A DNA stretch of 7,991 nucleotides from DASYHS01 sp035998295 (GTDB taxonomy: Bacteria; Pseudomonadota; Alphaproteobacteria; Azospirillales; Azospirillaceae): NCBI RefSeq assembly GCF_035998295.1, contig NZ_DASYHS010000089.1, forward strand, positions 1 through 7,991, given 5' to 3'. Shown here in pieces: positions 1 to 5,844 of this stretch; the first letter of the stretch is position 1; every line of letters begins with the position of its first letter. The notes beneath the pieces were generated by a model, which did no database searches, was not told the DNA's origin, and saw nothing but the letters and a program-made list of their open reading frames with translations. The position numbers and the translations under genes are program-made.

Positions 1-227
1 GGGCGGTCGAGGTCGGCGGTGCGCCCGTGACCCTGCTGCTCGACCGCGACGACCTGGCGGGTGCGGGCGAAATGCGCCACGACCTTGCCGAAGGAGGTCC
101 CGACCGTCTCCAGCCCGCCATGCAGCAGCAGCAGCGGCGGACGACCGGCGCCGTGGACCTCGTAATACATGTCGAGGTCGCCGATGCGCGCGTAGCCGCC
201 CGCCGCCTGTTCGCCCGTCGCCGTCAT
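1..227 (-). CDS. Alpha/beta hydrolase, N-terminal part (gene runs off the left edge)
   Basis: The first 75 codons of a minus-strand gene are visible; the 3' end lies outside the window. After a short tail, the sequence DMYYEVHGAG (residues 19-28) leads into a hydrophobic strand and the oxyanion-hole motif LLLLHGG (32-38). A second strand VVAVEQQGHGRTADLDR (59-75) follows. This is the usual N-terminal pattern of the alpha/beta hydrolase fold, where the GHGRT-A-D-DRP region is common in a large family of putative esterases and peroxidase-like hydrolases. The nucleophile elbow (GxSxG) and the catalytic Asp and His would lie beyond the edge, so activity and substrate cannot be judged. The ATG at 227 was chosen because GGGAGG sits about 7 bases upstream. 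The gene is divergent from the chemoreceptor gene, with 280 bases between them. Confidence 0.85.
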   Translation of the reverse strand, partial: MTATGEQAAGGYARIGDLDMYYEVHGAGRPPLLLLHGGLETVGTSFGKVVAHFARTRQVVAVEQQGHGRTADLDR

Positions 228-269
228 CGCGCGGCCTCCCGAGATTTCCGTCTCCCCCGACCTAAACCA

Positions 270-288
270 ATTGCCCGGCGGCGGCAAT
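270..288. repeat. Inverted repeat upstream of the hydrolase gene
   Basis: ATTGCC (270-275) and GGCAAT (283-288) are perfect 6-bp arms around a 7-base centre. The repeat lies 43 bases upstream of the hydrolase start, where an operator or a promoter-proximal hairpin could sit. No regulator can be assigned, and a 6-bp dyad may be chance. Confidence 0.35.
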
Positions 289-339
289 CCGCCACGAGGC
301 CCGGAGCACCGGGCGGGTCCGTCGCGCGACGGGAGCGGA

Positions 340-420
340 AAAGCAGTCCATATTCTTTCGCATAGGTGGAGAAAATATCGCCAAAATTACTTACGATGTT
401 TTCAGACTTTAACCCCAAGC
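340..420. promoter_or_regulatory. AT-rich island between hydrolase and chemoreceptor genes; probable promoter region
   Basis: The gap 228-507 contains no convincing gene. Within it, roughly 346-416 is clearly AT-rich against very GC-rich flanks, as expected for a promoter or protein-binding region. An imperfect inverted repeat lies here: ATATTCTTTC (350-359) against GAGAAAATAT (369-378), 8 of 10 pairs matching. A small hairpin CCCCA-AGCA-TGGGG follows at 413-426. I could not assign a convincing sigma70, sigma28 or sigma54 promoter to a precise position. The chemoreceptor transcript probably starts here, which would leave a leader of about 100 bases before its ATG at 508. Confidence 0.45.
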
Positions 421-507
421 ATGGGGGCAGGGAACGGAATCGGCTCTCGGCCGCCGGGATGGCACTCGGTGGCCGGAAGGAGAACGGGTGCCCCGGGGAG
501 AAACGTT

Positions 508-2598
508 ATGGCGATCACCATCAAGGCGACGCTCTATACCATCGTGACCGCGCTGGCGGCGCTGATCGTCACCAGCACGGGAATGAGCACCTACGACCGC
601 ATGAACGGGCGCCGGGACGCCGCCGCCTTCCTGGCCGTCAACGAGGCGTCCGACCTGCTGATCCGCACGGCCGGGCAGTGGGCCCTCGAACGCGGCCTGA
701 CGACCGCGCCGCTGAACGCGGCCGAGCCTGCGTCGGCCGAGCGGCGCGACCAGATCGCCCGCCAGCGCGCCGCCGCGGATGGCGTCTTCGCCGCCGGCCT
801 CGAGCAGGTGCGGTCCTTGCCGGTCGCCGGGCAGACGGCCGGCATGGTGGAGGAGGCCGAGCGCCTGTTCCTGGCGTTGCGCGCCGTTCGCGCCGGCGTG
901 GACGAGAACCTGGCGAAGCCGGCCTCCGCCCGGGACAGGAGCGTGGTCGAAGGCTTCGCCCCCGCGAGCACGGCGCTGATCGAGAAGGTCCAGGAACTGC
1001 GCGTTACGGTCGAGATGCTGAGCGGCGCGCCGTCGGCGCAGCTCTCGCAGTTCGTCCAGGCCCGGCACCTCGCCGCGGTCATGGCGGAGAATGCCGGCCG
1101 CGAACGCGGGACCCTGGGTGCCGCCATCGCCGCGGGCGTGCCCATCGACCAGGACCTGCTGCGCGCGGTGTCCAGGGCGCGCGGTCACGTCCTCCTCGCC
1201 TGGAGCACGATCCACGCGCTCGAACTGCGCGCCGACGTCCCCGAATCGCTGAAGCAGGCCATCGTCGCGGTGGAAGAGGCGTATTTCGGCCGCTACGAGG
1301 CGCTGCGCGAGGAGGTCTACGCCGCCGGCGAGACGGGACGCTACACGGTTTCAGCCACCGACTACGTCGCCCGCGCCACGACGGCGGTCGACACCATCCT
1401 GAATCTTGCCGGCGAGATCGGCGCCGAGGCCGGTGCGCGGGCCTCCGCCGAGATGGCCCGGAGCACCGCCCGGATGGCCGTGGAAGCGGCCATGCTCCTG
1501 GGCGGGTTCGTCCTGGCCGCCGGGAGCGTCTGGGTGGTCGGGCGCCGCATCGTCGCCCCGGTCTCGGGGATGACGGACGCGATGGGGCGCCTCGCCGCCG
1601 GCGACAAGACCACCGACGTCCCCGGTGCCGGCCGGCGCGACGAGATCGGCCGGATGGCCCAGGCGGTGCAGGTGTTCAAGGACAACATGATCGAGAACGA
1701 GCGCCTTGCCGCCGCGCAGGAGGAGCACAAGGCGCAGGCCGCGCGGGAGCGCAAGACGGCGATGCTGGGCCTGGCCGACCGGTTCGAGGCCAGCGTGAAG
1801 GCCATCGTCGAGTCGGTCGCCGCGTCGGCGACGCAGATGCAGGGTGCCGCGAGCGCGATGTCGGGCACGGCGGAGGGGGCCAGCCGGCGGGCCATGGCGG
1901 TGGCCTCGGCCTCCGAGCAGGCGTCGGCGAATGTCCAGACGGTGGCGACGGCGACCGAGGAGCTCACGGCCTCGATCCAGGAGATCGGGCGGCAGGTCGC
2001 GAACTCGACGGCGGTCGCGACCACGGCGGTGCAGGAGACCAAGCGCACGGTCGGCACCATCGTCGGCCTGGTCGAGGCCGCGAGCCAGATCGGCGCGGTG
2101 GTGGACATGATCCAGAACATCGCCGGCCAGACCAACCTGCTGGCGCTCAACGCGACGATCGAGGCGGCGCGCGCCGGGGAGGCCGGGAAGGGCTTCGCGG
2201 TCGTCGCCTCCGAGGTCAAGGCGCTGGCGACCCAGACCGCCAGGGCGACCGAGGAGATCCAGGCCAAGGTCGGCGAGATCCAGGCGGCCACGGGCGGGGC
2301 GCGGGCGGCGGTCGAGGCCATCGAAGGCACGATCGGCCGGATGGACGAGATCACCGGAGCGATCGCGGCCGCGGTGGACCAGCAGGGAGCGGCCACGCGG
2401 GACATTTCCTCCAACGTCCAGCAGGCCGCGCGCGGCACCCAGGAGGTCTCGGCCAACATCTCCGGCGTGAACGAGGCGGCGTCGGAGACCGGCACGGCGG
2501 CCACCCAGGTGCTGGCGGCGGCGGGCGGCCTGTCCAAGGAGGCCGAGACACTCCGGCGCGAGGTGGAGGCCTTCATCGCCACCGTCCGGGCGGCCTGA
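508..2598 (+). CDS. Methyl-accepting chemotaxis protein (transmembrane chemoreceptor)
   Basis: A 696-residue chemoreceptor that should sense a signal outside the inner membrane and control CheA through CheW. TM1 is about residues 7-26. A helical periplasmic domain (about 28-322) carries two ERG-containing segments (around 61-63 and 199-201), resembling the nitrate/nitrite-sensing NIT type; that assignment is tentative. TM2 is about 324-345, followed by a HAMP domain (346-398, with P351 and DEIG at 378-381). The cytoplasmic coiled-coil signalling domain runs from about 420 to the end. Its hairpin tip is the conserved QTNLLALNATIEAARAGE (541-558), continuing through AGKGFAVVASEVK to 571. The protein ends in FIATVRAA, with no NWETF-like CheR/CheB-tethering pentapeptide. 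The ATG at 508 is preceded by GGGGAG with a 7-base spacer and begins directly before TM1. The frame is open back to 271, but that extension lacks such support. No che genes are nearby, so this is an orphan receptor. Confidence 0.95.
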   Translation: MAITIKATLYTIVTALAALIVTSTGMSTYDRMNGRRDAAAFLAVNEASDLLIRTAGQWALERGLTTAPLNAAEPASAERRDQIARQRAAADGVFAAGLEQVRSLPVAGQTAGMVEEAERLFLALRAVRAGVDENLAKPASARDRSVVEGFAPASTALIEKVQELRVTVEMLSGAPSAQLSQFVQARHLAAVMAENAGRERGTLGAAIAAGVPIDQDLLRAVSRARGHVLLAWSTIHALELRADVPESLKQAIVAVEEAYFGRYEALREEVYAAGETGRYTVSATDYVARATTAVDTILNLAGEIGAEAGARASAEMARSTARMAVEAAMLLGGFVLAAGSVWVVGRRIVAPVSGMTDAMGRLAAGDKTTDVPGAGRRDEIGRMAQAVQVFKDNMIENERLAAAQEEHKAQAARERKTAMLGLADRFEASVKAIVESVAASATQMQGAASAMSGTAEGASRRAMAVASASEQASANVQTVATATEELTASIQEIGRQVANSTAVATTAVQETKRTVGTIVGLVEAASQIGAVVDMIQNIAGQTNLLALNATIEAARAGEAGKGFAVVASEVKALATQTARATEEIQAKVGEIQAATGGARAAVEAIEGTIGRMDEITGAIAAAVDQQGAATRDISSNVQQAARGTQEVSANISGVNEAASETGTAATQVLAAAGGLSKEAETLRREVEAFIATVRAA

Positions 2599-2623
2599 CC
2601 GGCACGGCGGGACGCCGTTCCGG

Positions 2624-2652
2624 CCCGGCAGGGGGGCGTTCCTCCTGCCGGG
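2624..2652. terminator. Hairpin between convergent genes (probable bidirectional terminator)
   Basis: CCCGGCAGG (2624-2632) pairs perfectly with CCTGCCGGG (2644-2652). One G-T and two G-C pairs extend the stem inward to 12 bp with a 5-base loop. It lies 25 bases after the chemoreceptor stop and 8 bases beyond the exporter stop on the other strand. No T-run follows on either side, so it may slow polymerase or protect 3' ends rather than act as a classical intrinsic terminator. Confidence 0.6.
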
Positions 2653-2660
2653 TATCCGGC

Positions 2661-3296
2661 TTAGCGCGCGATCTCGCCGATGCCGTCCGCGACCAGCTTG
2701 CCGCCGATCGCGCCGAAGGCCAGGCCGAACAGCGCCTCGACGGCGCGGGCGAAGCGCGCGTAGGCGCGCCGGGCCACCCCGCTGGAGAACAGGACCCCGT
2801 AGGTGCCGTAGACGACGAGCGCGGAGGCGAAGCCGAGAGGGGCGAAGCCGAGCACCTGCGGCGCCGACAGGCCCGAGCCGAACAGGAAGGTCGCGACCGC
2901 CGCCCACATCAGCGCCGATTTGGGGTTGGTGAGGTTGACCAGCACGCCGCGGCGCCACGCGGCCAGATCGGTCCAATGCGTCTCGCCGGCCCCGAAGGCG
3001 GGGTTGCTGCCCCGCCACGCGGCGCGGAGCGACTTCAGCGCGATGAAGCACAGATAGCCGCCGCCCAGCAGCTTCATCACGGTCAGCAGCGCGGGAGCGA
3101 CCGCCAGGACCAAGGCGAGCCCGAAGGCGGCGAGCGTCACCCACACGAAGATGGCGGTCGCGACGCCGAGCGCCACGAACGTCGCCGCGCGCCGCCCCTG
3201 GCCGAGTGCCGCGCCGGCGACCGCCAGCAGGTTGGGGCCGGGGGTCACCTGGCCCAGCACGATGCCGATCAGGGTGACGGCGTAGATCTCCAGCAT
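2661..3296 (-). CDS. LysE/RhtB-family amino-acid or metabolite exporter
   Basis: A 211-residue inner-membrane protein of the usual LysE/RhtB length, with about six hydrophobic segments. The family signature GQVTPGPNLLAV lies at residues 15-26, at the end of the first segment, and the conserved LTNPKSAL motif at 122-129. Family members export amino acids (lysine, homoserine, threonine, cysteine) or related small molecules; the substrate cannot be read from the sequence. The ATG at 3296 is supported by GGAG 8 bases upstream and by starting directly before the first membrane segment; the longer open frame upstream is a by-product of high GC. The gene follows tetR on the same strand after 92 bases. 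I found no convincing promoter or copy of the TetR dyad in that gap, so co-transcription with tetR is likely. Export of a compound related to the monooxygenase or of the TetR ligand is possible, but this is inference. Confidence 0.9.
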   Translation of the reverse strand: MLEIYAVTLIGIVLGQVTPGPNLLAVAGAALGQGRRAATFVALGVATAIFVWVTLAAFGLALVLAVAPALLTVMKLLGGGYLCFIALKSLRAAWRGSNPAFGAGETHWTDLAAWRRGVLVNLTNPKSALMWAAVATFLFGSGLSAPQVLGFAPLGFASALVVYGTYGVLFSSGVARRAYARFARAVEALFGLAFGAIGGKLVADGIGEIAR

Positions 3297-3388
3297 CGGC
3301 GCTTCTCCAGCGGGAACGGCGTCCGCGATCCTACGCCGGCCGCCGGGTCGATCCAGATCAAAATACGGCGGCGGCCCCGGGGGCGAAC

Positions 3389-3949
3389 TCAGCGCGCCGC
3401 GCCGAACAGATGGAACTGGACGACGGAGCCGACCCGCTCGACGACGGCTTCGGCGTCGGGGCCGGAAAGATGGGGCAGGCGCAGGACGAAGCGGCAGAAG
3501 GCGAGGCCGAGGATCTGGCTGGCGATCAGCTCGGCGCGCAACGCGGCCTCGTCCTCGGCGATCCCGGCGATCCGGGGCAGCACCTGGCTCGCGAAGATCT
3601 CGCGCATGCGCGCGCGCGCCTCCTCGTTGGACGAGGCGGCGCGCAGGAGGACGACGAGGCCGTCGTCGCCCTGCTCCCAACGCGTCAGGAAGTGGCGCAC
3701 GAGCGCCCGTCCGACCGCTTCGCGGGGCAGGGCCGCCAAGTCCGGCAGGCGCAGGTCGAAGGAGCTGACGGCGGCGAACAGGCCTTCCTTGCTGCCGAAA
3801 TAGCGCATGACCATGGACGGGTCGATCCCGGCCTCACCCGCCACGGCCCGGATCGTCGTCCGCTCGTAGCCATGCTCCGCGAAGAGCCGCCGCGCCGCTC
3901 GCGCGATGCGCTCCCTGGTCTCGTCCGAGCGTATACGCGCAGCCGCCAT
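3389..3949 (-). CDS. TetR/AcrR-family transcriptional repressor
   Basis: A 186-residue regulator of normal TetR length. The N-terminal DNA-binding domain reads RERIARAARRLFAEHGYERT (12-31), then the helix-turn-helix TIRAVAGEAGIDPSMVMRYF (32-51) and the conserved GSKEGLF (52-58). The remainder is an all-helical ligand-binding and dimerisation domain that is too variable to predict a ligand. A GTG at 3952 lies one codon upstream, but the ATG at 3949 is preferred because GGGAG sits 6 bases before it. The gene is divergent from the FAD monooxygenase, the classic arrangement for a TetR repressor controlling its neighbour. The 108-base gap carries three copies of a 16-bp dyad lying over both promoters, so autorepression and repression of the monooxygenase are expected. 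Its likely inducer is the monooxygenase substrate or a related toxic compound. Confidence 0.93.
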   Translation of the reverse strand: MAAARIRSDETRERIARAARRLFAEHGYERTTIRAVAGEAGIDPSMVMRYFGSKEGLFAAVSSFDLRLPDLAALPREAVGRALVRHFLTRWEQGDDGLVVLLRAASSNEEARARMREIFASQVLPRIAGIAEDEAALRAELIASQILGLAFCRFVLRLPHLSGPDAEAVVERVGSVVQFHLFGAAR

Positions 3950-3966
3950 CACCGTCTCCCGGTCGT

Positions 3967-3982
3967 GCCAACAGGTGTTGAC
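3967..3982. promoter_or_regulatory. Candidate TetR operator O1
   Basis: GCCAACAGGTGTTGAC is a 16-bp dyad: 7-base arms with a 2-base centre and 6 of 7 pairs matching. It overlaps the -35 box of the monooxygenase promoter (3978-3983) and touches the -10 box of the tetR promoter (3981-3986). It is identical at 14 of 16 positions to the site at 4020-4035 and starts 53 bp from it, about five helical turns, so the two sites face the same side of the DNA. Confidence 0.65.
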
Positions 3983-4006
3983 ACTACGACGTCCCGGGCG
4001 TATCCG
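3978..4006 (+). promoter_or_regulatory. Predicted sigma70-like promoter of the FAD monooxygenase gene
   Basis: A perfect TTGACA -35 box (3978-3983) is followed by a 17-base spacer and TATCCG (4001-4006) as a weak -10 box. Transcription would begin near 4013, giving a leader of about 45 bases that includes operator O2 and the ribosome-binding site. The -35 overlaps O1 and the -10 touches O3, so a bound repressor should block polymerase. Confidence 0.5.
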
Positions 4007-4010
4007 TCAA
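3981..4010 (-). promoter_or_regulatory. Predicted sigma70-like promoter of the tetR gene
   Basis: Read on the minus strand, TTGACG (4010-4005) and TAGTGT (3986-3981) are separated by 18 bases. The transcript would start near 3974 and give a leader of about 25 bases with GGGAG before the ATG. This promoter occupies the same DNA as the monooxygenase promoter but points the other way, so polymerase can bind only one at a time. Confidence 0.45.
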
Positions 4011-4035
4011 CGAATGTTGGCCAACAGTTGTTGGC
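4006..4035. promoter_or_regulatory. Candidate tandem TetR operators O3 and O2
   Basis: Two dyads of the same 16-bp design overlap by two bases. O3 is GTCAACGAATGTTGGC (4006-4021, 5 of 7 arm pairs). O2 is GCCAACAGTTGTTGGC (4020-4035, all 7 arm pairs). Their shared centre also forms the perfect 12-bp palindrome TGTTGGCCAACA (4015-4026). O3 covers the tetR -35 and the predicted monooxygenase transcription start, and O2 lies just downstream of that start. The repeated design suggests cooperative binding of two TetR dimers. Confidence 0.65.
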
Positions 4036-4057
4036 ATATTCGGGAGGAGAGTCGATC

Positions 4058-5233
4058 ATGGTGCCTCGGGAGACGGACGTCCTGATCGTGGGGGCCGGGC
4101 CGACCGGCCTGTCGCTCGCACTGAGCCTCGCGCAGGCCGGCTGCGGCTTCGTCATCGTCGACCGGATCGCGGCCGGCGCGAACACCTCGCGCGCCGCGGT
4201 CATCCACTCCAACACGCTGGAGATGCTGGAGCCGCTCGGGGTCGCCGATACGATCCTGGAGCAGGCGCACATCGTGCCGCGCTTCTCGGTCCGCTCGCGC
4301 GATGCGCGGCTGCTGACCGTGGACTTCACCGCGCTGCCGACGCGCTATCCGTTCACGACCATGATCTCCCAGGCGGTCACGGAAGCCATTCTCGAGGCGC
4401 GGCTCGGCGCGCTCGGCCACCGGGTCCATCGCGCGTTCGAGGTGACCGACCTCGCGGAAGGCATCGACGGCGTCGACGCGACGCTGCGCGGCCCGGACGG
4501 GGCCGTCTCGCGGATGCGCGCCGGCTACGTGGCCGGGGCGGACGGGATGCATTCGGTCGTGCGTCAGGCCGCGCGAATCCCGTTCGAGGGGTCGGCCTAC
4601 GAGGGCTCGTTCGTGCTGGCCGACGTGACGATGGACTGGGGGCTGGCCCGCGACGAGGTGGACCTGTTCTTCGCGCCGGAGGGGCTCGTGGTCGTGGCGC
4701 CGCTGCCGGAAGGCCGCCACAGGATCGTCGCGACCGTCGGCGAGGCGCCGCCCGAACCGACGGTCGACGACGTCCAGCGGATCCTCGACGCGCGCGGGCC
4801 GCGCGGCGAAGCCGCCCGGGTACGCGAGGTCGTCTGGGGTTCCCGGTTCCGGGTCCACCACCGCCTCGCGGGCCGGTACCACCAGGGCCGGATGGTCCTG
4901 GCGGGCGACGCCGCCCATGTGCACAGCCCCGCCGGCGGCCAGGGAATGAACACCGGGATCGTCGATGCCTGCGTGCTGGGGCCGAGGCTCGCCGGCATCG
5001 TGGCCGGGCGGCGCGACCGCGAGGCGCTGGACGAGTACGTGGCGCTGCGCCGGCCCGCCGCGGAGCGCGTCCTCGCGCTGTCGGACCGCCTGACCAGGGT
5101 CGCGAGGCTCCGCAACCCGGTCCTGCGCGCGGCGCGCAACCTCGGCCTCCGGGCCCTGGACCGCCTGCCGGCGTTCGAGCGTTCGCTGGCGTTCGACCTG
5201 TCCGGCCTGCGGCACCGCGCCCCTCCGGCTTGA
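4058..5233 (+). CDS. FAD-dependent monooxygenase (class A, PHBH/UbiH-like)
   Basis: A 391-residue flavoprotein predicted to hydroxylate an aromatic or polyketide-like substrate using NAD(P)H and O2. The N-terminal Rossmann FAD-binding motif is DVLIVGAGPTGLSLALSLAQ (7-26). The DG motif GADGMHSVVR (160-169) serves both FAD and NAD(P)H binding in this class. The GD motif GDAAHVHSPAGGQGMN (283-298) contacts the FAD ribityl chain. All three are intact. The length matches compact members such as UbiH or TetX. It lacks the C-terminal thioredoxin-like domain of the longer phenol-hydroxylase relatives (about 540-640 residues). Nothing in the sequence fixes the substrate, so biosynthetic, degradative and drug-modifying roles are all open. 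The ATG at 4058 has a strong GGGAGGAG site 8 bases upstream. Divergent tetR and three dyads in the promoter imply substrate-induced expression. Its stop codon lies inside the -35 box of the next gene. Confidence 0.93.
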   Translation: MVPRETDVLIVGAGPTGLSLALSLAQAGCGFVIVDRIAAGANTSRAAVIHSNTLEMLEPLGVADTILEQAHIVPRFSVRSRDARLLTVDFTALPTRYPFTTMISQAVTEAILEARLGALGHRVHRAFEVTDLAEGIDGVDATLRGPDGAVSRMRAGYVAGADGMHSVVRQAARIPFEGSAYEGSFVLADVTMDWGLARDEVDLFFAPEGLVVVAPLPEGRHRIVATVGEAPPEPTVDDVQRILDARGPRGEAARVREVVWGSRFRVHHRLAGRYHQGRMVLAGDAAHVHSPAGGQGMNTGIVDACVLGPRLAGIVAGRRDREALDEYVALRRPAAERVLALSDRLTRVARLRNPVLRAARNLGLRALDRLPAFERSLAFDLSGLRHRAPPA

Positions 5234-5258
5234 CAAGTTCCCATATCCGGGAAATATT
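5230..5258 (+). promoter_or_regulatory. Predicted promoter of the XRE-cupin/GNAT operon, embedded in the monooxygenase stop codon
   Basis: A perfect TTGACA (5230-5235) is separated by 17 bases from AATATT (5253-5258, 4 of 6 matches to the -10 consensus) in a short AT-rich patch. The TGA within TTGACA is the monooxygenase stop codon. The predicted transcription start is 5264-5266, on or next to the ATG of the regulator gene, so the mRNA would be leaderless. This fits the absence of any Shine-Dalgarno sequence there. Confidence 0.55.
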
Positions 5259-5268
5259 CCCCGATATG
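5242..5268. promoter_or_regulatory. 27-bp dyad over the promoter and start codon: candidate XRE-cupin operator
   Basis: The left arm CATATCnGGGAA and right arm TTCCCnGATATG flank a 3-base centre at position 5255; 11 of 13 pairs match. The dyad covers the spacer, the whole -10 box, the predicted transcription start and the ATG. A bound dimer should block initiation, so this is most simply an autoregulatory operator of the adjacent XRE-family protein. No second copy was noticed elsewhere in the window. Confidence 0.65.
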
Positions 5269-5838
5269 GACGAAACACCTTCGGATGAATTCTCGATCGA
5301 CCGGCGGATCGCGCTGCGCCTCAGGGCGTTGCGGGCCGAACGCGGCTGGTCGCTCGACGAGCTGGCGAGGTCGTGCGGCGTGAGCCGCGCCACGCTGTCG
5401 CGGGTGGAGAACGCCGAGGTGAGCCCGACCGCGAGCGTGCTGGGCAAGCTGTGCGCGGCCTACGGCCTGCCGATGTCGCGGCTGATGTACATGGTCGAGG
5501 AGGACTTCGCGCCCCTGGTCCGCCGGGACGTGCAGCCGGTATGGACGGACCCGAGGATCGGCTTCCGGCGGCGCTCGGTGTCGCCGCCGGCGCAGACCCT
5601 GGCCGGGGAAGCGCTGGAATGCGAGCTCGGGCCGGGCACGCGCATCGCCTATGACGAGCCGTCGAGGCGGGGGCTCGAGCACCATCTGCTGCTGGTCGAG
5701 GGCCGGCTGGAGGTCACGGTGGACGGGCGCGCCCACGACCTGCGGCCCGGCGACTGCCTGCGCTACCAGCTTTTCGGCCCCAGCGCGTTCGCGACGCCGG
5801 AGGACAGTCCGGCCAAGTATTTCCTCTTCATGGTGTGA
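5266..5838 (+). CDS. XRE-family transcriptional regulator with C-terminal cupin domain
   Basis: A 190-residue one-component regulator. The N-terminal helix-turn-helix (about residues 11-67) reads RLRALRAERGWSLDELARSC, then GVSRATLSRVENAEVSPTAS and LGKLCAAYGLPMSRL; the SRxTLSRxE core is typical of XRE repressors. A linker leads to a cupin-type beta barrel (about 115-190) with GLEHHLLLVEGRLEVTVDG (136-154) and LRPGDCLRYQLFGPSAF. The usual cupin metal ligands are only partly present: EHH replaces HxH, and the second motif lacks its histidine. Ligand sensing without a canonical metal site is therefore likely. The ATG at 5266 is preferred. A TTG at 5230 in the same frame would overlap the previous stop and add 12 residues, but neither start has a clear ribosome-binding site. 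The downstream acetyltransferase gene follows after 6 bases, so the regulator probably controls its own operon. Confidence 0.9.
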   Translation: MDETPSDEFSIDRRIALRLRALRAERGWSLDELARSCGVSRATLSRVENAEVSPTASVLGKLCAAYGLPMSRLMYMVEEDFAPLVRRDVQPVWTDPRIGFRRRSVSPPAQTLAGEALECELGPGTRIAYDEPSRRGLEHHLLLVEGRLEVTVDGRAHDLRPGDCLRYQLFGPSAFATPEDSPAKYFLFMV

Positions 5839-5844
5839 GCGGGC

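Noticed and set aside
263..290. Flagellar sigma28-type promoter (TAAA then GCCGATAA) before the chemoreceptor
   Set aside because: TAAA is present, but the -10 region matches only about half the consensus and lies over 200 bases from the start codon.
460..480. Sigma54-like -24/-12 promoter before the chemoreceptor
   Set aside because: TGGCAC is present, but the matching TTGC element at the right spacing is missing.
271..507. 79-codon N-terminal extension of the chemoreceptor
   Set aside because: It runs through the AT-rich probable promoter region, has no ribosome-binding site at its start, and would place TM1 far from the N-terminus; the ATG at 508 has a good site.
1351..3144. Long minus-strand open frame opposite the chemoreceptor
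   Set aside because: Arg/Gly/Leu-rich shadow sequence with no recognisable domain; the plus strand encodes a clear chemoreceptor and the minus strand a LysE protein in another frame.
366..3803. Very long plus-strand open frame (1145 codons) overlapping the chemoreceptor and exporter genes
   Set aside because: Its product is a low-complexity run of Arg, Gly, Pro and Asp typical of an out-of-frame reading of GC-rich DNA, and it overlaps well-recognised genes on both strands.
5230..5265. TTG start of the XRE-cupin gene overlapping the monooxygenase stop
   Set aside because: It would be compatible with translational coupling, but the TTG is part of a perfect -35 box and the added 12 residues precede the DNA-binding domain without family support. 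It remains possible.
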